A DNA stretch of 64,000 bases. It comes from Actinoplanes solisilvae (GTDB lineage: Bacteria; Actinomycetota; Actinomycetes; Mycobacteriales; Micromonosporaceae). Shown in pieces: positions 1 to 7,075 of this stretch. Location: NCBI RefSeq assembly GCF_003999975.1, contig NZ_RJAC01000004.1:186001-250000 (forward strand), read 5' to 3'. A program made the position numbers and the translations under genes. Under the pieces are notes generated by a model, which was given only the letters and a program-made list of their open reading frames with translations, had not been told where the DNA came from and ran no database searches. The stretch's first letter is position 1; every line of letters starts with the position of its first letter.

Positions 1-2
1 CC

Positions 3-1685
3 GACGCCGCCACCACCACCGGCCGCACCTCCGAACCGGTCGGCGGCGGCCTCAACCGGCTCCAAGCCTTCGACGGGCTCTTCCTGCGCGCCGAACACCT
101 CCAGCAGATCCAGACCTACGCCGAACAACTCGCCTACGCCACCGGACAAGCCACCGGCCACGGCGTCGTACACGGCTTCGACGTACCGAAGATCGACAAA
201 GACGCCATCCTGCGCGTCGGACCCGGACTGGCCGTCAACCCCCAAGGCCGGCCCCTCAAATCCGAACAGATCGCCACCATCGCCCTGACCGGCCTCACCC
301 CGGCCGCCGACGGCTACTGGATCGTCGAGATCATCGCCGCCAGCACACCATACGGCGACGAATCCGTCTACGGACAGCTCTGCACCGACCCCTGCGCCGG
401 CGGCTCCACCCAGCAACCGTTCAGCACCGAAGGCATCCGTGTCCGCCTCACCCCGGCGACCGAACCACAACTGGACAACCTCTTCAACCCCGCCCAACGC
501 CGCAACTTCCTCGCCTCCCGCCTGTTCGCCAAAGAACACACCGCCGGACCACCGTGGCTCACCACACCACCACTGACCTCACACGACTGGAACCTCGGCG
601 CCCCACCACCCACCGGAGACAGCGTCCCCATCGCCGTACTGCTGCGCACCGCCGGCGAATGGGAGATCGACGTCTGGGCCGTACGCCGCGAAATCGGCGC
701 CCCCACACCCCAACACACCTGGCAGACACGCCTCGGCATGCGCCCCTGGCCCGCCTTCCTCGCCCAGATCCTGCAATTCCAGGACCTGCTCGCCACCAAA
801 CACGCCCCACCCACCGCGGCGAACACCCAACGCCACATCGAACAACAACTCGCCTACGCCATCGCCAAAGTGAAGGAACGCAAACAGAAGGAACCGCTGC
901 ACGTACTCAACATGCTGCGCTCCACCCTCGCCGGCACCACCACCGAGACCACCGAACCGCTGCCCGGCCTCGGCATCACCGAACTACCCCCAGCCGGATA
1001 CCTGCCCACCAGCGGCTCCGACAGCGTCGAGGACCAGATCACCGCCCTGCTCGGACCACACGTCGACACCCGCTTCTGCCGCTGCCGCCCCGACCACGTG
1101 CCCCACGCCATCGAACAAGCCCAGCACATGGACCGCATCCCGCTCACCGACCAGGCCCACCCACCAGCGATCGACATCCTCGTACCGATCCCCGGCACCG
1201 GCCCGATCACCGACGCCACCACGGCGTACGGGTGGGTCGCCTTCACCCGCCGCCGCAGCACCGACTGCGGACCCGGGCCGGTCGACGAGGTCGACGTGTA
1301 CGCGACCACCGACGACAGCACCGTCATCGAAAAACTCGACGCCGGCCACGTCCCCGACGGAGAACCGCTGGCCACCGCCACCTTCCCACCACGCACCTGG
1401 GCCGTACCGACCTCCGACGCCTACCAGAAAGCCGTCGCCGCGGTGGGGGAGCACAACAAGATCGCGCTCTACGGACTCGCGTCCTCCGAGGAACGCCGGC
1501 CCCTCGCCGCCGTCCGCGCCGCCCTGCTGCTCGGCCCCCTCGACGACAAAGACATCGACTCGTTCGTCCTGCGCACCGCGGTAGTCCCGGCCGGCACCCG
1601 AGAAGCCATCGTCATCGCAGTCGGCGACGCGCAAGTCGCACCCACCAAACCCGAAGACCCACCAGAACCGGGGGAGGAGCAATAA
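3..1685 (+). CDS. eCIS-associated baseplate-like protein, 5' truncated by window edge
   Basis: The frame is open from the first bases of the window, so the start codon lies upstream; at least 560 residues are present. The opening part (around 'LNRLQAFDGLFLRAEHLQQ', then a GVVHGFDV segment and a PGLAVNPQGRPL segment) resembles proteins encoded in eCIS and phage-tail-like loci, where a short conserved domain begins with a 'FLxxEHLxxxQxY' helix followed by 'GVVxGLxVxxxxxxxVxPGxAxDxxGR'. This is recognition by pattern, not by alignment. The rest is unassigned and ends in a Pro/Glu-rich tail. No signal peptide or membrane segment is seen in the visible part. The gene is on the opposite strand from, and 8.8 kb away from, the main eCIS operon at 10.5-21.7 kb. 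It is probably the last gene of another part of the same system lying left of the window. Confidence 0.7.
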   Translation, partial: DAATTTGRTSEPVGGGLNRLQAFDGLFLRAEHLQQIQTYAEQLAYATGQATGHGVVHGFDVPKIDKDAILRVGPGLAVNPQGRPLKSEQIATIALTGLTPAADGYWIVEIIAASTPYGDESVYGQLCTDPCAGGSTQQPFSTEGIRVRLTPATEPQLDNLFNPAQRRNFLASRLFAKEHTAGPPWLTTPPLTSHDWNLGAPPPTGDSVPIAVLLRTAGEWEIDVWAVRREIGAPTPQHTWQTRLGMRPWPAFLAQILQFQDLLATKHAPPTAANTQRHIEQQLAYAIAKVKERKQKEPLHVLNMLRSTLAGTTTETTEPLPGLGITELPPAGYLPTSGSDSVEDQITALLGPHVDTRFCRCRPDHVPHAIEQAQHMDRIPLTDQAHPPAIDILVPIPGTGPITDATTAYGWVAFTRRRSTDCGPGPVDEVDVYATTDDSTVIEKLDAGHVPDGEPLATATFPPRTWAVPTSDAYQKAVAAVGEHNKIALYGLASSEERRPLAAVRAALLLGPLDDKDIDSFVLRTAVVPAGTREAIVIAVGDAQVAPTKPEDPPEPGEEQ

Positions 1686-1701
1686 GGCCGCACAGCACCA
1701 C

Positions 1702-2610
1702 TCAACCCGTTCCGTCCACGACCACATTCACCAACGGCTCACCCGCGACAAAACGCCGCACCTGATCCACCAGCAACCGGCGGGCCCGAGGCGCCAACGC
1801 ACCCGTCAAACCACCCGCATGCGGACTGATCACCACGTTCGGCGCCGACCACAACGGATGACCCCCAGGCAACGGCTCCGGATCAGTCACATCCAGCGCC
1901 GCACACAACCGGCCCGAACCCACCTCGGCCAGCAACGCCCCGGTATCGACCACCCGACCCCGGGACACATTCACCAGCAGAGCACCGTCAGCCATCGCAG
2001 CGAGAAAACCCCGGCCGACCAGACCCTCGGTCTCCGGCGTCAACGACATCGCCAGCACCACGACATCCGCCCACGGCAAAAGCTCCCCGACCGCAGAAAT
2101 CGGCCGTACGCCCGGACGCGCCCGACGAGCCACCCGTGCGACCTCCACCTCGAACCCCGCCAACCGCCGCTCGATCGCCGCCCCGATCGAGCCGTACCCG
2201 ACGATCAACACCCGCGCGTCCGCCAACCCCGCGGACCACGCCGCCGGAACCCACCGGCGCTCACCCTGCGCCCGCACGAACTCCGGCAACCGCCGGCGAG
2301 CCGCCAGAATCAGCGCCACCGCCATCTCAGCCGTCGCCGCGTCGTGCACACCCCGCCCATTGGCCAGCACCACACCAGGGCGCAGGAACGGCAGCACATG
2401 GTCATAACCCGCGGTCACCGTCTGCACCACCCGCAGCCGCGGCATCGAGGCGATCGGCTCACCGAAGCGAGGATCGATGACCCCGTACGGCACCGCGTAG
2501 AACTCGACATCACCGAGCGCGGCCGGCGCAGGCCCAGCACCGTCGTACAACCCGACATCAAGATCACCAAGGTCGGCCACCGCACCCGGATGAGAGATCA
2601 AAAAACGCAC
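1702..2610 (-). CDS. D-isomer-specific 2-hydroxyacid dehydrogenase, NAD-binding
   Basis: A 302-aa protein with the fold of phosphoglycerate/formate-dehydrogenase-like 2-hydroxyacid dehydrogenases, which reduce 2-keto acids with NAD(P)H in the cytosol. Visible elements are the dinucleotide loop VLIVGYGSIG, the substrate/cofactor Arg in NVSRGRVVD, the catalytic Glu in DPEPLPGGHPLW and the catalytic His in VVISPHAGG, in the usual order. The length is slightly short of the usual 310-330 aa. The start used is GTG at 2610 (VVRFLISHP); an in-frame GTG at 2631 is an alternative, and neither has a strong ribosome site. The substrate cannot be told from sequence. It converges with the eCIS-associated gene (16-nt gap) and diverges from the truncated GNAT at 2700. 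Confidence 0.88.
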   Translation of the reverse strand: MRFLISHPGAVADLGDLDVGLYDGAGPAPAALGDVEFYAVPYGVIDPRFGEPIASMPRLRVVQTVTAGYDHVLPFLRPGVVLANGRGVHDAATAEMAVALILAARRRLPEFVRAQGERRWVPAAWSAGLADARVLIVGYGSIGAAIERRLAGFEVEVARVARRARPGVRPISAVGELLPWADVVVLAMSLTPETEGLVGRGFLAAMADGALLVNVSRGRVVDTGALLAEVGSGRLCAALDVTDPEPLPGGHPLWSAPNVVISPHAGGLTGALAPRARRLLVDQVRRFVAGEPLVNVVVDGTG

Positions 2611-2699
2611 GACGCCATCGTGCCCTGCCACGAATTCGATGGCGCGGCCCCTCCCCGCCGCCCTAGGGTCAGACACCCCAGCGAGGAAGCGACAAGCCG

Positions 2700-2909
2700 A
2701 TGCGCCCAACCCTGCGCCGCCTCGAACCCGACGACTGGCCGACCTGGCGCGCCCTGAGACTGGCCGCCCTGTCCGACTCACCGCAGGCGTTCGCGTCCTC
2801 CCTGACCAGGGAGCAGAGCTACGGCGAGGGGGAGTGGCGCGACTGGCTCGCAGTCCACAGCGAACCGATAACGGCCGCTCAGTCCATCGACGATATCCCA
2901 GGTCGATAA
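2700..2909 (+). pseudogene. GNAT acetyltransferase, N-terminal fragment only
   Basis: A 69-codon ORF whose first 60 residues (MRPTLRRLEPDDWPTWRAL, then RLAALSDSPQAFASSLTREQ) match the beginning of a common actinobacterial GNAT N-acetyltransferase of about 160-170 aa. The acetyl-CoA-binding motif A (V/I-x-x-x-x-R/Q-x-x-G-x-G/A) is absent because the frame stops. The TAA stop is the last three bases of the left arm of the dif-like site at 2899-2926. The downstream two thirds of the gene appear to have been replaced, so it is probably non-functional. Confidence 0.75.
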
Positions 2910-2926
2910 TCGACATTATGTAAACC
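2899..2926. other. dif: dif-like XerC/XerD recombination site
   Basis: The 28-bp element reads CAGGTCGATAA (left, XerC-like arm), TCGACA (6-bp centre) and TTATGTAAACC (right, XerD-like arm). This has the layout and key bases of bacterial dif sites: an 11-6-11 structure, inner ATAA/TTAT dyad, and TTATGT followed by A-rich bases on the XerD side. It ends the truncated GNAT gene, overlaps the 3' end of the minus-strand zinc-ribbon ORF and lies 340 bp before a tyrosine recombinase gene. It may be the chromosome's own dif, which would place the window at the replication terminus, or the attachment site of an element that exploits Xer. I could not compare it with the genome's other candidates. Confidence 0.65.
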
Positions 2927-3203
2927 TAGAATGCTCGGAGGTATGCGAGGCACCCCCTCGAGCACCTCGGGGGCGCTCCCTGGCCAAGCCAATGATCCGG
3001 ACCGCAGTTGAATCCTCTGAGCGCTTCTTCCTCTGGTAGGCCGCGTTGACCTTGCGCTGGCATTCCAGGCAGATCGCGTCAGGCTTCGACGCCCGCCATC
3101 CGAAGTCAGCGAGCGACTTGAAGAGGCCGCATCCGCGCGTTGGCGAGCAGATCCGACTCGGACGGCTCCGCAGCCGCCCTTCTTTGGCGTTATGTGTAGG
3201 CAT
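2916..3203 (-). CDS. Small zinc-ribbon-like protein of phage/mobile-element type
   Basis: A 95-aa ORF, rich in Arg/Lys. The middle contains a C-x5-C pair (ICSPTRGC), a 'FKSLADFGWRASKPDAI' linker and a C-x-x-C pair (CLEC), followed by QRKVNAAYQRKKR. Small phage proteins often carry the layout 'CxxC-(K)xxxxF-(13-16)-CxxC-xxxxNxxY'; here the first pair is widened to C-x5-C. A nucleic-acid role is the usual guess for that class, but no function is shown here. The local DNA is poorer in GC than the surroundings, and the last codons lie in the dif-like site, which fits acquired DNA. The start (ATG 3203) has no clear ribosome site. Confidence 0.45.
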   Translation of the reverse strand: MPTHNAKEGRLRSRPSRICSPTRGCGLFKSLADFGWRASKPDAICLECQRKVNAAYQRKKRSEDSTAVRIIGLARERPRGARGGASHTSEHSRFT

Positions 3204-3252
3204 TGGAATATCTTTTGTCTTGTGTCTACGGTGGCGACTTCAGTACAAAAGC

Positions 3253-3272
3253 TGCATAATATCCCATATGCA
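3253..3272. promoter_or_regulatory. Inverted repeat over the recombinase start
   Basis: TGCATA (3253-3258) and TATGCA (3267-3272) are inverted around an 8-bp AT-rich spacer in an AT-rich island. The right arm contains the ATG of the tyrosine recombinase. The dyad could be an operator for autoregulation or part of the promoter; this is inferred from position only. Confidence 0.3.
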
Positions 3273-4224
3273 TGACGCGCGAGGCTTGTCGGTCCGGGAG
3301 CTGGTCGGTGATTTTCTGGCGGCTCGGGCTGTGCGCAAGCCGTCTGTGCACACGCTGCAGGCGTACGAGAGGGATTTGAACTCGATCGTTGCTCTGGTCG
3401 ACGCCGAGCCGGTCACCCTGAGTGACCTCTCCCCCCGCGTTCTGCGACTGGCATTCGCGACGTTCGCCAGTAGTCGTGCTCCCGCCTCGGTGGCTCGCGC
3501 CTGGTCGAGCTGGAACGCGTTCTTCACGTTCCTGGTGACCGAGCAGGTGGTGGCGGGCAATCCGATGTCGGCTGTGGACAAGCCGCGACACAAGCCCCAC
3601 TCCCCCAAGCCGCTGCGGGGTGAGGACACTCCCGAGCAGTTGCTCGACGCGGTGAGCAGGGCCGACGACCGTCAGCGTGACCCCTGGCCGGAACGTGACG
3701 TGGCTGTTCTGGCCCTGGCCCTGTGCGCGGGTCTGCGCCTGTCGGAGTTGCTGGCGCTGCGGATCGGGAGTTTCCACGGCCGTGACGGTGAGCGGCGGGT
3801 CGAGGTGGCCGGTAAGGGCGGCCGTCCGCGTACGGTGCCGATCGAGCCCGAGCTGGACGCTGTCGTGGAGCGTTATGTGGATACGCGGCGGGTGCGTTTC
3901 GGCCGGGCGGCGTCCGGTGACGCGTTGATGGTCGACCGTAAGGGTGCTCCCCTGCAGCGCGGTGGCCTGCAATATCTGGTGACTTCGTGTTATCGCCGGG
4001 CCGGGATCACCGATCGGGTGCCTCGTGGTGCTCAGCTGCACGCGTTGCGGCATACGTTCGCGACGCGGCTGGCCGAGGACGGTGCGAATGCCAGCGAGAT
4101 CATGCGGTTGCTGGGGCATGCGTCGTTGACGACGTCGCAGAACTACATCGAGGTGACGGCGGAACAGCAACGCGCGGCCGTACGGGCGAACCGTACGAAC
4201 CGCGCGTTGAGGGGTCTGGGCTAG
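3268..4224 (+). CDS. Tyrosine recombinase, XerC/XerD-like
   Basis: A 318-aa site-specific recombinase of the XerC/XerD size class. The N-terminal SAM-like DNA-binding domain (about 1-110, SVRELVGDFLAAR) is followed by the catalytic domain with Arg in CAGLRLSELLALR, Lys in VAGKGGRPRTV, the HxxR box in LHALRHTFATRL, the second His in LLGHASLTTSQ and the nucleophile Tyr just after it (NYIEV). All catalytic residues are present, so it should be active. The start chosen is ATG 3268; the frame is open further upstream without a good start. Its 3' end overlaps the ohr stop by 4 bp, which suggests long residence at this place. A dif-like site lies 340 bp upstream. It may be a chromosomal Xer protein or the integrase of an element using dif. 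Confidence 0.88.
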   Translation: MHDARGLSVRELVGDFLAARAVRKPSVHTLQAYERDLNSIVALVDAEPVTLSDLSPRVLRLAFATFASSRAPASVARAWSSWNAFFTFLVTEQVVAGNPMSAVDKPRHKPHSPKPLRGEDTPEQLLDAVSRADDRQRDPWPERDVAVLALALCAGLRLSELLALRIGSFHGRDGERRVEVAGKGGRPRTVPIEPELDAVVERYVDTRRVRFGRAASGDALMVDRKGAPLQRGGLQYLVTSCYRRAGITDRVPRGAQLHALRHTFATRLAEDGANASEIMRLLGHASLTTSQNYIEVTAEQQRAAVRANRTNRALRGLG

Positions 4225-4643
4225 GCGACGGTGAGGTTTACTTCGATGTTGCCGCGGGTGGCGTTGCTGTAGGGGCAGACCTGGTGGGCGGCTTCGAGCA
4301 GTTCGCGGGCCTTGGCCTGGTCGACGCCGGGGATCTCGGCTTCGATGGTGGCGCCGAGGACGAAGCCGGGGCCGTCGGTCTTGGGGTTGATGGTGACGTC
4401 GACGGTGATGGCTGTGTCGGTCAGCGTGATCTTCTGGGCGCGGGCGACAAGTTTGAGGGCGCCGTGGAAGCAGGCTGCGTAGCCGGCGGCGAAGAGTTGT
4501 TCGGGGTTGCTGTGTTCGCCGCCGGCGCCGCCCATTTCCTTGGGGACGGCGAGGTCGAAGTCGAGGACGCCGTCGCTGGAGCGGATGTGGCCGTTGCGGC
4601 CGTCGCCGGTTGCGGTGGCGGAGGCGGTGTAGAGCGCGCTCAT
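4221..4643 (-). CDS. ohr: Organic hydroperoxide resistance protein Ohr (OsmC family)
   Basis: A 140-aa thiol peroxidase that reduces organic hydroperoxides to alcohols using lipoylated partners in the cytoplasm. Both family cysteines are visible: the peroxidatic Cys in GYAACFHGAL and the resolving Cys in HQVCPYSNAT, along with the TGDGRNGHIRSSDG N-terminus and NPEQLFAAGYAAC signature. The start at 4643 has an AAAGG ribosome site; an in-frame ATG at 4658 overlaps the ohrR stop as ATGA and would add five residues (MKGIP). It lies downstream of ohrR on the same strand, probably co-transcribed. Its stop overlaps that of the recombinase by 4 bp. Confidence 0.95.
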   Translation of the reverse strand: MSALYTASATATGDGRNGHIRSSDGVLDFDLAVPKEMGGAGGEHSNPEQLFAAGYAACFHGALKLVARAQKITLTDTAITVDVTINPKTDGPGFVLGATIEAEIPGVDQAKARELLEAAHQVCPYSNATRGNIEVNLTVA

Positions 4644-4654
4644 GGGGATGCCTT

Positions 4655-5083
4655 TCATGGGGATGTGGTGCCGCGGACGCGGCCGAGCAGGTGGTGCAGT
4701 TGGATGAATTCGTCTTCGGTCAGGTCGACGGAGCAGGCGATGCGGCGGGGCAGGTCGGTGAGGGTCTCGCGTAACGAGCGACCGCTGTCGGTGAGGTGGA
4801 CGACGACGGTGCGTTCGTCGGTGGTGCCTCGGGTGCGGGTGACGTGGCCGGCGGTTTCGAGGCGTTTGAGCAGGGGGCTGAGGGTGCCGCTGTCGAGGTC
4901 GAGCTGTTTGCCGAGTTCGCGGACGGTGGTGGGGCCGCGGTGCCAGAGGACGCGTAGGGCGAGGTATTGGGGGTAGGTGAGGCCGTGGGGGTCGAGGGCG
5001 GGCCGGTAGATGGCGGTCATGGCTCGGCTGGCTGCGTAGAGCTGGAAGCAGACCATCTGTTCGAGTCCGGTGTCGTCGACCAT
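4655..5083 (-). CDS. ohrR: Organic peroxide sensor/repressor OhrR (MarR family)
   Basis: A 142-aa winged-helix MarR-family regulator. The redox-sensing Cys is in the expected N-terminal place (MVCFQLYAASRAM), and the wing contains the conserved LETAGHVTRTRGTTDERTV stretch. OhrR proteins repress ohr and are released when the Cys is oxidised by organic peroxides. The start at ATG 5083 (MVDDTGLEQ) is preferred over the longer frame because the upstream part would run through the putative operator at 5109-5122. It forms an operon with ohr. The adjacent palindrome and the pair of genes make the assignment firm. Confidence 0.92.
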   Translation of the reverse strand: MVDDTGLEQMVCFQLYAASRAMTAIYRPALDPHGLTYPQYLALRVLWHRGPTTVRELGKQLDLDSGTLSPLLKRLETAGHVTRTRGTTDERTVVVHLTDSGRSLRETLTDLPRRIACSVDLTEDEFIQLHHLLGRVRGTTSP

Positions 5084-5108
5084 GAAACGAAACGGTAGTG
5101 CACAACTA

Positions 5109-5122
5109 AGTTGCGCGCAACT
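5109..5122. promoter_or_regulatory. Perfect 14-bp palindrome, probable OhrR operator
   Basis: AGTTGCGCGCAACT is a perfect palindrome 26 bp before the ohrR start, preceded by a related CACAACT half-site at 5101-5107. OhrR operators in other bacteria are TTG/CAA-bounded palindromes in the ohrR-ohr promoter, so this is the likely autoregulatory site. It may also influence the divergent GNAT gene. Confidence 0.6.
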
Positions 5123-5157
5123 GGATGCGGGCGCCACTGCGTGTGATCATCGGCGGC

Positions 5158-5667
5158 GTGCCGGACATCCGATTCGTACAGCTCTCCCCCGCCGCGCTGG
5201 CCGCCCTCATCGACGGTGATCTGGACGCCGCGAGCGCGGCCGCGGGTACGCCGTTGAGCCAGTTCCTGGTGGATGAGGCGTGGTTGTGGCGCATCCGCCT
5301 GGCCGACATCGAGGCCGATCCGCGGGCGGCGCAGTGGATCGCGCGGGCGGTGGTGGCCGAGCCGGAGGGTGTCGTGGTCGGTCACGCTGGGTTCCACGGT
5401 CCGCCCGACGCTGACGGGGTGGTCGAGGTGGCGTACTCGGTCGATCCGGCTTTCCGGCGGCGTGGTTATGCCAAGGCGATGCTGCGGGCGTTGCTGGAGC
5501 GCGCCGACGATGATCGAGACGTGACGGCCGTACGGGCCAGCATCCGGCCCGACAACGTCGGCTCCCGGGCGGTCATCGCCGGCACCGGTTTCCGGAAGAT
5601 CGGTGAGCAGTGGGATCCGGAGGACGGTCTGGAGGATGTGTTCCTGCGGCCCGGCAATGATCGTTAG
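5158..5667 (+). CDS. GNAT N-acetyltransferase (RimJ/RimL-like)
   Basis: A 169-aa acetyltransferase that transfers acetyl from acetyl-CoA to an unknown amine. The acetyl-CoA-binding motif A is visible as VEVAYSVDPAFRRRGYAKAM (about residues 92-111), followed by the usual late motif IRPDNVGSRAVIAGTGF. The start is uncertain: GTG 5158 (VPDIRFVQL) is preferred, while ATG 5125 would place the first codons next to the OhrR palindrome. It diverges from ohrR and converges with the EEP-family gene, with 4 bp of overlap. Confidence 0.85.
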   Translation: MPDIRFVQLSPAALAALIDGDLDAASAAAGTPLSQFLVDEAWLWRIRLADIEADPRAAQWIARAVVAEPEGVVVGHAGFHGPPDADGVVEVAYSVDPAFRRRGYAKAMLRALLERADDDRDVTAVRASIRPDNVGSRAVIAGTGFRKIGEQWDPEDGLEDVFLRPGNDR

Positions 5668-6437
5668 CGGTCGAGCTGGACGACCAGGGGCAGGTGGTCG
5701 GAGAACGCGGGCCGGCTGGTGGCGACCTGCACGACGCGGCCGAGGGCCTCGATGCCGCGGGGGTCGGCCAGGATGTGGTCGAGTTGCGCGCGGGGCATGG
5801 GGCTGGGGAAGGTCGCGGCGCGGCCGAGGGTTTTCCAGCCGGTGACGGCGCGTACGGGCCGGGTGGGCATGTTGAGGTCGCCCAGCAGCACTCTGGGGGC
5901 GGGCAGGGCGCGCAGGGCCCGTACGGCGTGGCGCAGTTGCCTGAGGTTCCAGCCGGGGACGAAGGACAGGTGGGTGGTGGCGACGGTCATCGGTCCGCGC
6001 GGGGTGTCCAGGACGGCGGCGAGCAGGACGCGGGGTTCGTCCTTGAGCAGGCGCAGGCCGTTGTCGGGGTCGTAGATGGGTGAGCGCATGGGGGCGCCGG
6101 GCAGGGCGGTGATCTGCCAGCGGGTGACCGGGTACCGGCTGATCAGGGCTATGCCGTAGAGGGGGTGGTGGTTGTCGTCGTCGCTGCGCCAGGGTTGCCA
6201 GGTCTCGCCGGGGGTGCCGACGACGGCGGCGGCGAAGCGGTGGACCTGGGCGCCCAGCGCTTGGGCGGCGATGGCGGTGAGGTCGAGCAGGCCGCTGCGG
6301 GGCTGGGCCTTGTCGACTTCTTGGATGCCGAGGACGTCGGCGTCGAGCTCGGTGACGGCGGCGGCGACCCGGTCGGCGTGTACGGTGCCGTCGGACAGGG
6401 ATCTGCCGTGCAGAAGGTTGAACGTGGCCAGGCGCAC
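5664..6437 (-). CDS. Endonuclease/exonuclease/phosphatase family protein
   Basis: A 257-aa protein with the EEP fold (Mg-dependent phosphoesterases including AP endonucleases and sphingomyelinases). Metal and catalytic residues are visible in order: Asn in TFNLLHG, Glu in LGIQEVD, His in TTHLSF, Asp/Asn in LLGDLNMP and the closing SDHLP. No signal peptide is seen, so it is probably cytosolic. The substrate cannot be predicted. It stands alone on the minus strand and converges with the GNAT. Confidence 0.88.
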   Translation of the reverse strand: MRLATFNLLHGRSLSDGTVHADRVAAAVTELDADVLGIQEVDKAQPRSGLLDLTAIAAQALGAQVHRFAAAVVGTPGETWQPWRSDDDNHHPLYGIALISRYPVTRWQITALPGAPMRSPIYDPDNGLRLLKDEPRVLLAAVLDTPRGPMTVATTHLSFVPGWNLRQLRHAVRALRALPAPRVLLGDLNMPTRPVRAVTGWKTLGRAATFPSPMPRAQLDHILADPRGIEALGRVVQVATSRPAFSDHLPLVVQLDR

Positions 6438-6469
6438 GAGTACCGACCATAGTCATGCGGGAGGGGCAC

Positions 6470-6559
6470 GTGTTCATCAAGGCGCTCTGCTGCTCAATGA
6501 TGATCTTCATCGCAGTCGCGGCGATCGGGATCTGGCTTCAACGCCGGCGCGGCCGATAA
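6470..6559 (+). CDS. Possible 29-aa single-pass membrane peptide
   Basis: A short ORF starting at GTG 6470 with a strong GGAGGGG ribosome site a few bases upstream. The peptide begins VFIKALCCSMM, then has one hydrophobic helix (IFIAVAAIGIWL) and ends in QRRRGR, a typical positive-inside tail. An in-frame ATG at 6455 would add five residues. Its TAA stop overlaps a possible ATG (6559) of the next gene as TAATG, suggesting translational coupling to the UPF0303 gene. Function unknown. Confidence 0.45.
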   Translation: MFIKALCCSMMIFIAVAAIGIWLQRRRGR

Positions 6560-6567
6560 TGCCTGCC

Positions 6568-7029
6568 ATGAGTGAAGATCTGATCGCCGAGCTGGAGGCT
6601 CAGGAGCGCGAGCTCGAGCTGGGTCGTTTCGACAACGCCGACGCGTGGCGGCTCGGGAGTCTGCTGGTCGAGCTGGCGGCGCGGCGGGGGTTGCCGGTGG
6701 CGATCGACATCCGCCGGGGTGCGCAGCAGCTGTTCCACGCCGGTTTGGCCGGCAGTGTGGCCGACAACGACCGGTGGATCGAGCGCAAGGTACGGGTCGT
6801 CGAGCGTTATGGGGCGTCGTCGTTCCTGGTCGGGCGGCGTCTGGCCGCGAAGGGGCAGGAGCTCGACGCGGGTATGGGTGTGAACCCGGCTGATTATGCC
6901 GCGCACGGTGGGGCGTTCCCGATCCGTATCCGGGACGTGGGTGTGGTCGGTGTGGTGACCGTGTCGGGGTTGCCGCAGGCCGATGACCACGCTCTGGTCG
7001 TGGAGGCGTTGCGGGCTTTCCGCTCGTAG
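6568..7029 (+). CDS. UPF0303 / heme-degrading-domain-like protein
   Basis: A 153-aa protein matching the UPF0303 (YBR137W/DUF336-like) family: LGRFDNADAWRLGSLLVE near the start, AIDIRRGAQQLFHAGLAG in the middle, then DNDRWIERKVRVVERYGASS and HGGAFPIRIRDVGVVGVVTV. The cofactor and reaction of this family are not settled; related domains bind heme or cobalamin. The start at ATG 6568 gives the usual family N-terminus (MSEDLIAELEAQE); ATG 6559, coupled to the upstream small ORF, is an alternative. It is probably cytosolic. Confidence 0.82.
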   Translation: MSEDLIAELEAQERELELGRFDNADAWRLGSLLVELAARRGLPVAIDIRRGAQQLFHAGLAGSVADNDRWIERKVRVVERYGASSFLVGRRLAAKGQELDAGMGVNPADYAAHGGAFPIRIRDVGVVGVVTVSGLPQADDHALVVEALRAFRS

Positions 7030-7075
7030 CAGTAAACCCTTCCGGACTCGCCCGGTGCTGGGGCAGCCTCGGCGC

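Noticed and set aside
3186..3197. TTATGTGTAGG as the arm of a second dif site
   Set aside because: No XerC-like left arm precedes it at the required 17-bp distance.
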